Positions 19,606 to 28,960 of a stretch of DNA of 64,000 nt are shown here, one piece after another. A model generated the notes under the pieces. That model did no database searches, was not told the origin of the DNA, and worked only from the letters and a program-made list of their open reading frames with translations. Source of the DNA: Flavobacterium eburneipallidum (lineage in GTDB: Bacteria > Bacteroidota > Bacteroidia > Flavobacteriales > Flavobacteriaceae); NCBI RefSeq assembly GCF_027111355.2, contig NZ_CP114291.2, positions 248,001 to 312,000 on the forward strand. Direction: 5' to 3'. How positions within the stretch are numbered: position 1 is the stretch's first letter; every line of letters begins with the position of its first letter. Both the position numbers and the translations under genes were made by a program.

Positions 19606-19613
19606 TATCTTTG
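19606..19613 (+). promoter_or_regulatory. Candidate -7 motif for the GH26-led operon
   Basis: TATCTTTG matches TAnnTTTG on the plus strand, about 200 bp upstream of the GH26 start. No TTG is correctly placed, so support is weak. A perfect palindrome ACCGAATCGGT at 19746-19756 lies between this motif and the gene and could be an operator. Confidence 0.3.
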
Positions 19614-19811
19614 AAAAATAAATTTTCAATTTTACATATTAAAAACCACATATAAATACAATATGTTTTTTAAGATATGATTTTTTAACATTTTGATAAA
19701 AAATTAATAAAAACATGATTTTTAAAAACAAACAATTCTAACCATACCGAATCGGTTTTGAAATCAATTCAAAATTCATTTCAACAAATTCAAAAAAAAA
19801 CTAAAATCAAA

Positions 19812-20957
19812 ATGATAAAATCGAATCCTATAGTCTTCTTTTTTTTAGCATGGAGTGCATCATTTTCGGCTTTTTCTCAAGGCAATAATACTAAATTGTC
19901 ATTAAGTGATACAAAAGCAACAAAAAGCACAACACAATTATACCAAAACCTACAAAAATTAACCCAAAAAGGAATATTATTTGGGCATCAAGACGATTTG
20001 GCCTATGGCGTAAACTGGAAATATGAATCAGGTAGAAGCGATGTAAAAGACGTTACAGGCGATTATCCCGCAGTATATGGATGGGATTTGGGAGGGTTAG
20101 AAAAAAAATCAGATAAGAATATTGATGGCATTCCTTTTGACAAAATGCGACAATACATAAAAGAAGGACATTCTCGTGGCGGAATCATTACTTTGAGTTG
20201 GCATTTTGATAATCCTTTGACAGGAAAAAACGCTTGGGACATTACCCCAAAATCACTCGTATCGGTATTACCTGGAGGTGAAAGTCACGAAAAATTTAAG
20301 TCTTGGCTAGACGAAGCCGTGACTTACATCAAAACTCTTAAAGATAAAAGCGGAAAACCCATTCCGATACTCTATCGTCCGTATCACGAACTAACAGGAA
20401 CTTGGTTTTGGTGGTGCAAAAACAACGCAAATCCCGAAGAATTCAAAACTTTATGGAAATTTTCGATGGCGTATTTTCAGAAAAAAGGAATTCATAATTT
20501 GATTTACGTTTACAACACCGCCGATTTTAATTCGAAAGAAGAATTCCTAGAATATTATCCTGGAACTGATTATGTTGACATTTTAAGTTTTGACAAATAC
20601 CAATACAACGACCCTACAAAAGACAATTCATTCGTAGAAAATTGCCAAAAACAATTCAAAATAATGAACGAAGTTGCCAAGGAACAAAACAAGATTATGG
20701 CTTTTGCCGAAACGGGTTATGAAGCCATTCCGTATTCTAAATGGTGGACAGATACTTTGCTAAAAGCCATTGGGAATTATAAAATTTCTTATGTATTGGT
20801 CTGGCGAAATCACGGTTGGCAAGAATCCGAAAAGAAAATGCACTATTACGCTCCCATAAAAGGAGACGTCAGCGAAAAAGATTTTATAGATTTCTATAAT
20901 CTGGATCGCATTTTATTCGAAAAAGACGCTGCCAAAGCGCAACTTTATAAAAAATAA
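19812..20957 (+). CDS. GH26 beta-mannanase / mannobiohydrolase
   Basis: The 381-residue enzyme starts at 19812 (MIKSNPIVFFFLAW), giving a signal peptide ending near Gln23; the earlier ATG at 19758 lacks one. It has a single GH26 domain with FGHQDDLAYGVNW (57-69), acid/base Glu193 in YRPYHELTGTWFWW and nucleophile Glu300 in AFAETGYE. In Bacteroides fragilis the equivalent gene, next to a GH130 phosphorylase, a symporter and an epimerase, encodes ManA, which releases mannobiose from mannan. Lacking a lipobox, this enzyme is probably periplasmic or secreted and produces mannobiose for the adjacent symporter. Confidence 0.92.
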   Translation: MIKSNPIVFFFLAWSASFSAFSQGNNTKLSLSDTKATKSTTQLYQNLQKLTQKGILFGHQDDLAYGVNWKYESGRSDVKDVTGDYPAVYGWDLGGLEKKSDKNIDGIPFDKMRQYIKEGHSRGGIITLSWHFDNPLTGKNAWDITPKSLVSVLPGGESHEKFKSWLDEAVTYIKTLKDKSGKPIPILYRPYHELTGTWFWWCKNNANPEEFKTLWKFSMAYFQKKGIHNLIYVYNTADFNSKEEFLEYYPGTDYVDILSFDKYQYNDPTKDNSFVENCQKQFKIMNEVAKEQNKIMAFAETGYEAIPYSKWWTDTLLKAIGNYKISYVLVWRNHGWQESEKKMHYYAPIKGDVSEKDFIDFYNLDRILFEKDAAKAQLYKK

Positions 20958-20979
20958 CTACTAAACTAAATAACCAAAA

Positions 20980-22905
20980 ATGAGATTATCTCCAATTGAT
21001 TTAACCATCATTGCCGCCTACTTCATTCTGATGATTGTAATAGGTTTTGTGATGAAAAACCGAGCCAAACGCAGTAAAGACAGCTACCTTTTAGGAGGAA
21101 AAAAACTGCCTTGGTATATGTTAGGATTAAGCGATGCCAGCGATATGTTTGACATATCTGGAACCATGTTGCTAACGAGTATGGCTTTTTTATATGGTTT
21201 CAAAAGTGTTTGGATTCCGTGGATGTGGCCTGTTTTTAACCAAATATTCTTGATGGTTTTCTTAAGCAAATGGCTGCGCCGAAGTAATGCTACAACGGGA
21301 GCCGAATGGCTGGGAACTCGTTTTGGACTTTCGGACAAAGGAGTCAAACAAAGTCACGCAATTGTAGTGGTTTTTGCTCTGATGCTTTGTATTGGATATA
21401 TGGCGTATGCGTTTGTAGGCGTGGGCGAATTTCTAGAAATATTCATTCCGTATGAAACTATAAAAGAGGTTGTGCCATTTTTAGACCATCATCTCGAAAA
21501 TCTTACCGTAGGTTCTCCTGAATATCTTGAAGGTATAATTGCAGCCAAATCTGCAACGGCACAATTCTACGGCGTTAGCATTTGCATTATTGCTACACTT
21601 TATAGTATTGCTGGCGGAATGCACGGAATTGTCCTAGCCGATTTTATCAAATACATGATTATGATAATCTGTTCTATTTGTGTTGGAACTATTGCCATGC
21701 AACATTTAGCCGCATCGGGAATCAACATTTTAGACCGAGTACCGTTGGGTTGGGATAATCCTATTTTTGGTAAAGAACTCAACCTCAACTGGAGTAAACT
21801 CTTGCCAGATGCCCAAGTAAAATTACAAAAAGACGGCTACAAATTGTTTTCGGCTATTGTAAGTATGATGTTCTTTTCCGGGGTTTTAAAAAGTTTAGCT
21901 GGTCCAGCACCTAATTACGATTGTCAGAAAATTTTAAGTACAAAATCGCCTGAAGAAGCCAGTAAAATGAGTGGTTTTATTTCGGTTATTCTGATGCCTG
22001 TTCGCTATTTTATGACCATGGGATTGTGTATTCTGGGTGTATTGTATTTCAAAGAATTGGCCTTACATCAAACCGCAGATGGTGTGAACTTCGAAAGTAT
22101 CATGCCAGCTGTTATCAATAAATATTTACCTGTTGGATTAGTCGGATTAGTATTAGCTGGATTTCTGGGTGCTTTTATGAGCAACTTCTCTGGAACACTA
22201 AATGCAGGTCAGGCGTATATTGTAAATGATATTTATTTGAAATTCATAAAACCCGATGCTGCCCGAAAAGAAATCATCAATATGGGATATCTGTCTGGAA
22301 TTGTAATGGTAATTCTAGGGGTTGGATTAGGATTATTGATCAAAGATGTCAATATGATTTTCAACATCATCACCGCTGGATTATACGGTGGTTTTGTGTG
22401 TGCCAATGTCCTAAAATGGTATTGGTGGCGTTTCAATGCCAATGGCTATTTCTACGGAATGTTGTTTGGGATTATTGCCAGCGCCATTCCTCCTGCCTTA
22501 TCTGTTTCGGGAGTTACAACCTATTTTGACGGAACGAGAATGCTGTATTTCTTCCCAATTTTTATCTTAATCCAACTTATTGCTTGTATTATCGGTTCTT
22601 ATTCCGCTCCCCCAACAAACGAGAAAACATTAATTGCTTTCTATAAAAACGTACGCCCTTGGGGATTTTGGAAACCAATTCACGAAAAAGCCTTGGCAGA
22701 AGATCCAACTTTAGTAAAAAACAAAAATTTCAAAGTCAATATGTTAAACATCGGATTAGGAATTGTAGGTCAAATTCTACTCACGCTTCTCCCAATGTAT
22801 TTAATCCTTTCCAAATGGAGCGCACTTGCCATCGTCCTGGTTTTCCTCGCTGGAATTATGATTGTCATGAGAAAAACTTGGTGGCAGCGATTATCCGATT
22901 ATTAA
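20980..22905 (+). CDS. Sodium:sugar symporter (SSS family), probable mannobiose transporter
   Basis: The 641-residue inner-membrane protein has about 14 hydrophobic segments and solute:sodium symporter features: DLTIIAAYFILMIVIGF in the first helix, then RSKDSYLLGGKKLPWYMLGLSDASDM and TGAEWLGTRFGLSD. It sits 22 bp after the GH26 gene and 30 bp before the GH130 gene. The same gene order in Bacteroides fragilis includes a predicted Na+/sugar symporter, so mannobiose or mannosylglucose import is the best guess. Its tail from about residue 545 has a soluble loop followed by two further membrane segments. Confidence 0.9.
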   Translation: MRLSPIDLTIIAAYFILMIVIGFVMKNRAKRSKDSYLLGGKKLPWYMLGLSDASDMFDISGTMLLTSMAFLYGFKSVWIPWMWPVFNQIFLMVFLSKWLRRSNATTGAEWLGTRFGLSDKGVKQSHAIVVVFALMLCIGYMAYAFVGVGEFLEIFIPYETIKEVVPFLDHHLENLTVGSPEYLEGIIAAKSATAQFYGVSICIIATLYSIAGGMHGIVLADFIKYMIMIICSICVGTIAMQHLAASGINILDRVPLGWDNPIFGKELNLNWSKLLPDAQVKLQKDGYKLFSAIVSMMFFSGVLKSLAGPAPNYDCQKILSTKSPEEASKMSGFISVILMPVRYFMTMGLCILGVLYFKELALHQTADGVNFESIMPAVINKYLPVGLVGLVLAGFLGAFMSNFSGTLNAGQAYIVNDIYLKFIKPDAARKEIINMGYLSGIVMVILGVGLGLLIKDVNMIFNIITAGLYGGFVCANVLKWYWWRFNANGYFYGMLFGIIASAIPPALSVSGVTTYFDGTRMLYFFPIFILIQLIACIIGSYSAPPTNEKTLIAFYKNVRPWGFWKPIHEKALAEDPTLVKNKNFKVNMLNIGLGIVGQILLTLLPMYLILSKWSALAIVLVFLAGIMIVMRKTWWQRLSDY

Positions 22906-22935
22906 AATAAAAATTAAGCATAAAAACATATCAAT

Positions 22936-24126
22936 ATGTCAACATCCATTCTTTCAAAAAATCTAAATTTTGAAGCCTTAAAGAAAAATCATCAGGAATT
23001 AATAGAAAAACAAAATCGCCCTGAAGACTTTCCTAATGGCATCTATACTCGCTATAAAAATCCAATCCTTACAGCAGCTCATGCACCTATCGAGTGGCGA
23101 TACGATTTGAATCCAGCAACCAATCCATTTGGTATGGAACGCATCGGCATCAACGCTACTTTCAATGCTGGAGCAATGAAATGGGGCGACAATTACGTTC
23201 TAGCCGTTCGAGTAGAAGGCATCGACAGAAAATCGTTTTTTGCCATTGCCGAAAGCCCGAATGGTATCGATAATTTCAAATTCTGGGACAAACCCTGCGT
23301 CATTCCACAAACCGAAAATCCAGACACGAATGTCTATGATATGCGTTTGATAAACCACGAAGACGGTTGGATTTACGGCATTTTTTGCACCGAAAGAAAA
23401 GATCCAAAAGCACCCAAAAGTGATACCAGTTCGGCTGTTGCCAATGCTGGAATTGTTCGTACCAAAGATTTAATCAATTGGGAACGTCTTCCAGATTTGA
23501 TTTCGAACACAGGACAACAACGCAATGTAGTCTTGCATCCCGAATTTGTAAACGGAAAATACGCTTTATACACCCGTCCACAAGACGGATTCATCGATGT
23601 TGGAAATGGTGGCGGAATCGGTTTAGGATATGTTGACGATATGAATAATCCAGTCGTAAAAGACGAAAAAATCATCTTCGGGAAACAATACCACACCATT
23701 TATGAACTCAAAAACGGTTTAGGTCCAGCACCAATCAAAACTGAAAAAGGCTGGTTGCACATGGCACACGGAGTACGAAATACCGCAGCTGGATTGCGTT
23801 ACACCCTATATTTATTTATGACAGATTTGAATGATATTTCCAAAGTGACTCACGTTCCTGCAGGACATTTTATGGCTCCAGATGGAATAGAAAGAGTAGG
23901 CGATGTATCGAATGTATTATTCTCAAACGGATGGATTGCCGACCAAGATGGAACCGTTTTTATCTATTACGCTTCTTCCGATACCCGAATGCACGTAGCG
24001 GTTTCTACAGTAGAAAAATTAGTAGATTATGTAATCAACACACCGGCTGATACATTTATTTCTGCAGGTTCTGTGAATACAATTATTACACAAGTAAATA
24101 AGAATAAAGAATATTTAGGAGATTAA
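22936..24126 (+). CDS. GH130 4-O-beta-D-mannosyl-D-glucose phosphorylase
   Basis: The 396-residue cytoplasmic enzyme matches GH130 family 1, which phosphorolyses beta-1,4-mannosylglucose to alpha-mannose-1-phosphate and glucose. Typical segments are NPILTAAHAPIEWRYDLNP (42-60), FNAGAMKWGDNYVLAVRVEG (76-95), VYDMRL with candidate proton donor Asp135, TGQQRNVVLHPEF (near 196-208) and MAHGVRNTAAGLRYTLY. It has no signal peptide. It works on the product of the adjacent epimerase. The order GH26, symporter, GH130, epimerase supports this specificity over GH130 enzymes acting on N-glycan or longer mannan substrates. Confidence 0.92.
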   Translation: MSTSILSKNLNFEALKKNHQELIEKQNRPEDFPNGIYTRYKNPILTAAHAPIEWRYDLNPATNPFGMERIGINATFNAGAMKWGDNYVLAVRVEGIDRKSFFAIAESPNGIDNFKFWDKPCVIPQTENPDTNVYDMRLINHEDGWIYGIFCTERKDPKAPKSDTSSAVANAGIVRTKDLINWERLPDLISNTGQQRNVVLHPEFVNGKYALYTRPQDGFIDVGNGGGIGLGYVDDMNNPVVKDEKIIFGKQYHTIYELKNGLGPAPIKTEKGWLHMAHGVRNTAAGLRYTLYLFMTDLNDISKVTHVPAGHFMAPDGIERVGDVSNVLFSNGWIADQDGTVFIYYASSDTRMHVAVSTVEKLVDYVINTPADTFISAGSVNTIITQVNKNKEYLGD

Positions 24127-24219
24127 TAATTTTGAATGCTCCGCAAAGTCTCCGACTTTGAGGATGCGACTAGCTGTCTCCGACCGCCTTTCTAACAAAA
24201 TAGTTATAAAAACAAAAAC
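24127..24219 (+). repeat. Short palindromic element between the GH130 and epimerase genes
   Basis: The 93-bp spacer is the longest within this operon. It contains the palindrome CAAAGTC-TCC-GACTTTG (24144-24160) and a smaller GAC-TAGCT-GTC hairpin (24168-24178). The first has the same geometry (7-bp stem, 3-base loop) as the palindromes at 9205-9304. It ends next to the GTG start of the epimerase. Confidence 0.65.
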
Positions 24220-25404
24220 GTGTTCCAAAAAACAAAAAATCTAAAAAATGAACTCAACACCGAACTCCATAACATTATGGCGTATTGGTCAAAACATACT
24301 ATTGACCAAAAAAATGGTGGTTTTGTGGGTCAAATAAATTTTAAGGAACAAACTAATTTAGAAGCGGAAAAAGGTGCGATATTAAACGCCCGAATTTTAT
24401 GGTCTTTTGCAGCAGCTTATACAATTACAAAAGACGAAGAACATAAAAAAAATGCCCAAAAAGCTTTCGAATTTATTCTAAAGTATTTTTATGATTCGGA
24501 ATTTGGCGGAATTTACTGGAGCATCAATCCTGATGCCACTCCAAAAGACACTAAAAATCAAATTTATGCTTTGGCTTTTGTAATTTATGGGATGACCGAA
24601 TATTATGCGATTTCCAAAGATGAAAAAGCATTAGAAATTGCCATTTCTTTATATAAAAAAATACAGGAATACAGTTACGACCCAATCCATAAAGGTTATT
24701 TCGAAGCTTTTACTCAAGATTGGCAACCTATAGATGATTTGCGTTTGAGCGATAAAGATGCCAACGAAAAGAAAACGATGAACACGCATTTGCACATTGT
24801 TGAAGGATTTGCCAATTTATATAAAGTTTGGAAAGACGAAACACTTCGAGATGTCATCATTGAATTATTAGAAACTATCGAAAAGCATTTTATCAACGAA
24901 GAAACGGGACATTTACGATTATTCTTTGATGAAAACTGGATCGAAAAACCAGATGTGATTTCGTATGGACACGACATTGAAGCGGCTTGGTTGTTATTGC
25001 AATGTGCCGAAATTGTTGGTGATGAAAATCTCATTAACAACTATAAAAAATACGCCATTCAAATGACAGACGCTACTCTCGAAGGAATTGATAAAGATGG
25101 TGGTTTGTGGTATGAATTAGATCCAGAACAGAACAAATTGGTAGCCGAAAAACATTGGTGGCCACAAGCCGAATTAATGATTGGTTTTTATAATGCCTAT
25201 CAACTTACTGCCGATGAAAATTACCTAGAAGTTGTGCTAAAAAATTGGGCGTTTATAAAAAACCATATTCTAGACAATCTAAATGGAGAATGGTTTTGGG
25301 GCGTTAAAGAAGATTATTCATTAATCGAAAAAGACAAAGTAGGTTTTTGGAAATGTCCGTATCACAATAGCAGAGCCTGTATTGAATTGATTAACCGAAT
25401 TTAA
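24220..25404 (+). CDS. Mannobiose/cellobiose 2-epimerase (AGE family)
   Basis: The 394-residue cytoplasmic enzyme is an (alpha/alpha)6-barrel of the N-acylglucosamine/cellobiose 2-epimerase family and would convert mannobiose to mannosylglucose. Predicted catalytic histidines are His251 (SYGHDIEAAWLLL) and His382 (CPYHNSRACIEL), with His190 and His192 (TMNTHLHIVEGFANLY) lining the site. The start is a GTG at 24220: no ATG exists between an in-frame stop at 24193 and the internal Met20, and residues 1-19 match the usual N-terminal helix of the family. A short palindromic element lies just upstream. The product feeds GH130. Confidence 0.9.
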   Translation: MFQKTKNLKNELNTELHNIMAYWSKHTIDQKNGGFVGQINFKEQTNLEAEKGAILNARILWSFAAAYTITKDEEHKKNAQKAFEFILKYFYDSEFGGIYWSINPDATPKDTKNQIYALAFVIYGMTEYYAISKDEKALEIAISLYKKIQEYSYDPIHKGYFEAFTQDWQPIDDLRLSDKDANEKKTMNTHLHIVEGFANLYKVWKDETLRDVIIELLETIEKHFINEETGHLRLFFDENWIEKPDVISYGHDIEAAWLLLQCAEIVGDENLINNYKKYAIQMTDATLEGIDKDGGLWYELDPEQNKLVAEKHWWPQAELMIGFYNAYQLTADENYLEVVLKNWAFIKNHILDNLNGEWFWGVKEDYSLIEKDKVGFWKCPYHNSRACIELINRI

Positions 25405-25410
25405 ACCACT

Positions 25411-26421
25411 ATGAAAAATATACTTTTATTACTCATTTTGCCTTTGTGCCAAATTTCATTTTCTCAAACCAACCTCATCAAAAACGGAGGTTTCGAAACC
25501 GAATTTGAAAGCTGGAGAGGACAAGAAGTAGCCACTATTTCGCCTTACGACAAAAAATCAGGTAAAAACGGCTGTAGCATCAATCAATTTGTAGGAGCCG
25601 AATGGAAAGGGCTGGATCAAATTGTAAATATTCCGAAAAACACCGTAGCCATAGAATTGAGCGGTTGGGTAAAAGCAGAAGCGATAGAAAAAGGAGCCAA
25701 CGTTTGGAACACCGGAAAATTCGATATTGAATTTTTAAATTCTGGCGACAAAGGCATCAAAAACGAGAGTATTGCATCCGTTCTAGGAACAACACCTTGG
25801 ACCTTTTATAAAAAGACAATTCCCGTTCCTGCTGGTGCTTCCAAATTAAGAATAATGCTTGCTTTAGGACAAACGAACGGCACCATACTTTTTGATGATT
25901 TGAAAGCCATTGCCATCTCTCAAGAACAAATGGATAAAATTCAAGCAGCCGAAAATGCTAAAACAGCCGCAGCAAATCAAGTAATTTTATCCAACGGTGG
26001 TTTCGAAGACGGAATGAATTCTTGGAGAGGAAATGTAACCACATCATCAACCATTTTCAAAGAAGGAAAAACAGCATTGGCATTAAATTCCACCACAATG
26101 GATTGGACAGGAATCGATCAAATTGCGGATGTTCCAGAAAATGTAACTTCCATAACGCTTTCGGGTTGGTTAAAATCAGACAATATCAAACAAGGAAAAG
26201 AGATTTGGAACAACGGCTTATTCAACGTAGAATTTACAGGAAATAACGACCAGAAAACGGGCGATCAAAACATCGCATTTGTAACCGCAACCACCGACTG
26301 GACTTTTTACACCAAAACTTTTCCAATTCCATCGGGAACCAAAAAATACAGAATTATGCTGGCTTTGGGATTTGCATCGGGAACACTTTATGCAGATGAT
26401 ATTACGGTAAGTTTTAAATAA
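25411..26421 (+). CDS. Secreted protein with two tandem carbohydrate-binding-like domains
   Basis: The 336-residue protein has a signal peptide (residues 1-19) and two homologous beta-sandwich repeats (about 22-172 and 192-336). Each begins with NGGFE followed by a W-R-G motif, and each contains a DQI segment, ELSGWVK/TLSGWLK, WTFY and a final FDD or ADD element. The layout is like CBM4/9-superfamily modules. No catalytic domain is attached. It lies between the epimerase and the lipoprotein GH26, so it could be a free mannan-binding protein of the surface or periplasm. The exact CBM family cannot be named from sequence alone. Confidence 0.72.
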   Translation: MKNILLLLILPLCQISFSQTNLIKNGGFETEFESWRGQEVATISPYDKKSGKNGCSINQFVGAEWKGLDQIVNIPKNTVAIELSGWVKAEAIEKGANVWNTGKFDIEFLNSGDKGIKNESIASVLGTTPWTFYKKTIPVPAGASKLRIMLALGQTNGTILFDDLKAIAISQEQMDKIQAAENAKTAAANQVILSNGGFEDGMNSWRGNVTTSSTIFKEGKTALALNSTTMDWTGIDQIADVPENVTSITLSGWLKSDNIKQGKEIWNNGLFNVEFTGNNDQKTGDQNIAFVTATTDWTFYTKTFPIPSGTKKYRIMLALGFASGTLYADDITVSFK

Positions 26422-26427
26422 ATCATT

Positions 26428-27660
26428 ATGAAAACTACAAATAAGAGCTTAATTCTAATCGGCTTGTTAGTGCTGACGGCTTGTTCTAAAGATGAGCCTA
26501 CATCAGATTCTGTCTTGATAATTCCACCTGTTCTGGTTACTGATGTTTTGACCAGCGCAAACGTAAAAACCTATATGGTCGATCCAAATGCTACGGCAGA
26601 AACAGTGGCTTTGTTTTATAATTTAAAGAAATTAGCCAAAACAAAATTTGCTATTGGTCAACAAGATGCGTTCAATTCTTTTTACAACAACGGTTCTTCA
26701 ACCGAGTCGGACATCAAAAAAACTACGGGTTTTGACCCTGCTGTTCTGTCCTCTGATTTTATGTTTATTACCGACAAAAACAATACTGGTCAAGCCAACA
26801 ATTGGTTTTACCAGCAAGAAGTGATTATTACCGATGATGTAAAAGAAGCCTACGCCAAAGGAATGATTAACACTTTCTCTTGGCACATTCGTGAACCTAA
26901 TAAAGAAGACAGTTTTTATGCTTCTGATATGACTGCGGATCAAAAGGTAACTGCTTTCAAAAGTATTTTACCTGGAGGTACCTATCACGCTTGGTACAAG
27001 GCAAAACTCGACAAAGTAGCCAGCGTTTTCCTGAATTTAAAAGGTTCTAAAGGCGAATTGATTCCCATTATTTTCAGACCTTTTCACGAATTTGATGGCA
27101 GTTGGTTTTGGTGGGGAGCTAATTTTTGTACGCCCGAAGAATACAAAACAGCATACAAATTTACCGTAGAATATTTAAGAGATACCAAGGGCGTTCACAA
27201 TATTTTATATGCTTTTTCTCCTGACAACTCCTACACTACGTCCGACAATTATTTGAGTCGTTATCCTGGCGATGCCTACGTGGATGTTTTAGGAATGGAT
27301 AATTATGGTGATTTTGCTGCTGGACAAGGACAAACAGGTTCGGATAGAGCCAATCTCAAACTGAAAATGATTTCGGATTTGGCTGTAGCCAAAGTAAAAA
27401 TAGCCGCTCTGACCGAAACGGGCTACCAAGTAACAGCAACAACACCAGCCATAACGGATTGGTTTTCGACCTATTTGTACAATGCCCTAACTGCAAACAA
27501 TATCGAAATAAGTTATGTTGTTTTTTGGAACAATCATCAAAATGGCTATTATGTTCCAACGCCAACAGCGTCTAATGCTTCTGATTTTAAAACATTTACC
27601 ACGAAATCAAAATCCACTTTGGTGAATACGTTGCCCAAAATGTATGTTTTACCTAATTAA
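26428..27660 (+). CDS. GH26 beta-mannanase lipoprotein
   Basis: The 410-residue protein is a second GH26 enzyme, with a lipobox (VLTAC, Cys19) followed by SKDE, suggesting membrane anchoring and possibly surface export. The catalytic domain (about 45-405) has acid/base Glu221 in IFRPFHEFDGSWFWWG and nucleophile Glu330 in AALTETGYQ. It is only distantly similar to the first GH26 of the operon, so the two probably divide labour: this one as a surface endo-mannanase, the other releasing mannobiose. It ends 9 bp before the GH5_7 gene. Confidence 0.92.
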   Translation: MKTTNKSLILIGLLVLTACSKDEPTSDSVLIIPPVLVTDVLTSANVKTYMVDPNATAETVALFYNLKKLAKTKFAIGQQDAFNSFYNNGSSTESDIKKTTGFDPAVLSSDFMFITDKNNTGQANNWFYQQEVIITDDVKEAYAKGMINTFSWHIREPNKEDSFYASDMTADQKVTAFKSILPGGTYHAWYKAKLDKVASVFLNLKGSKGELIPIIFRPFHEFDGSWFWWGANFCTPEEYKTAYKFTVEYLRDTKGVHNILYAFSPDNSYTTSDNYLSRYPGDAYVDVLGMDNYGDFAAGQGQTGSDRANLKLKMISDLAVAKVKIAALTETGYQVTATTPAITDWFSTYLYNALTANNIEISYVVFWNNHQNGYYVPTPTASNASDFKTFTTKSKSTLVNTLPKMYVLPN

Positions 27661-27669
27661 TTAGAACAA

Positions 27670-28956
27670 ATGAAAAACTTCATCTTCACTTTTTTACTCG
27701 TTTGCTGTGTAATAACCATTGGTTTTTCGCAGAAACAACAACCCAGAATCACGGTAAAAGGCACTCAATTCTTCAAAGCAGATCAACCCTATTCTTATAT
27801 TGGAACCAATTATTGGTACGGAAGTTTGTTGGCTTCCAAGAAAGTGGGCGACCGAAAAAGACTGCTGCGAGAACTGGATTTGATGCAAAAAAACGGTATC
27901 GACAACTTGAGAATTTTGGTAGGAGCCGATGGTGGGAAATACGATTTTACCGTTCGTCCCGCTTTACAATACGCACAAGGAAAATACGACCCAGACTTGC
28001 TGGACGGTTTGGATTTCCTGATTGCCGAAATGGGCAAACGCAAGATGTACGCCGTTTTATTTTTGACCAATAACTGGGAATGGTCGGGCGGAATGTCACA
28101 ATACTTGGAATGGTCTGGAAAAGGAGCGATTCCGGTTCCTGCTATTCCACCCAATACTTGGCCGCAATTTATGTCTTATACCGAAAAATTCTACAGCTGT
28201 GAATCGTGTATGGAAGCTTTGAATAATCACGTGAAGTTTATTATGACGAGAACCAATGCCTACACCAAAAGAAAGTACAACGATGACAATACTATTATGG
28301 CTTGGCAAGTCGGCAACGAACCGAGACTTTTTACCGTGGAAAATGAAGCCAAATTTACCGCTTGGCTCAACAACATTGTCGATTTGATGGATAGCTTGGA
28401 CAAAAATCATTTGATTTCGACTGGTTCCGAAGGATTGAATAGTTCGAACGACAAGATAGAAATTTTCGAAAGAACGCATCAAAACCCGAATATCGATTAT
28501 TTGACTATGCACATTTGGCCCAAAAACTGGAATTGGTTCAAAGCCGACGATGCCGAAAAAACCTTGCCAACCACATTAGAAAATGCCGGAAAATATATTG
28601 ATGCCCACATCCAAGTGGCGCAAAATCTAAAAAGACCGATTATTATTGAAGAATTTGGTTTGCCAAGAGAAAACGAAAGTTTAATTTCTAGTTCAAATGT
28701 AGCCAATCGAGATGTTTTTTACAATTATATCTTCAATAGAGTTCTGGAAAGTCATAAAAATAAGGGCGTGTTGCAAGCCGCCAATTTCTGGGGATTTGGT
28801 GGCGAAGGTAAAGCCGTTACCCTAGACGGAAAATGGAAACCAGGTGATCCATTAACCACCGATCCACCGCAAGAACCACAGGGATTGAACAGTGTTTTTT
28901 CTTCGGATAAATCGACTTTGGATATTGTGAAAAAGTATAATTTGGAGTTGAAGTAA
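27670..28956 (+). CDS. GH5 subfamily 7-like endo-beta-1,4-mannanase
   Basis: The 428-residue secreted enzyme (signal peptide about residues 1-20) resembles GH5_7 mannanases: GTNYWYGSLLA (45-55), NLRILVGADGG (79-89), LFLTNNWEWSGGMSQYLEW (130-148), AWQVGNEPR with acid/base Glu217, TMHIWPKNW (279-287), and PIIIEEFGLPRE with nucleophile Glu328. It cuts internal mannan linkages. It is the last gene of the plus-strand operon, followed at once by a terminator. Signal peptide type I suggests a periplasmic or secreted location. Confidence 0.93.
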   Translation: MKNFIFTFLLVCCVITIGFSQKQQPRITVKGTQFFKADQPYSYIGTNYWYGSLLASKKVGDRKRLLRELDLMQKNGIDNLRILVGADGGKYDFTVRPALQYAQGKYDPDLLDGLDFLIAEMGKRKMYAVLFLTNNWEWSGGMSQYLEWSGKGAIPVPAIPPNTWPQFMSYTEKFYSCESCMEALNNHVKFIMTRTNAYTKRKYNDDNTIMAWQVGNEPRLFTVENEAKFTAWLNNIVDLMDSLDKNHLISTGSEGLNSSNDKIEIFERTHQNPNIDYLTMHIWPKNWNWFKADDAEKTLPTTLENAGKYIDAHIQVAQNLKRPIIIEEFGLPRENESLISSSNVANRDVFYNYIFNRVLESHKNKGVLQAANFWGFGGEGKAVTLDGKWKPGDPLTTDPPQEPQGLNSVFSSDKSTLDIVKKYNLELK

Positions 28957-28960
28957 ATAG

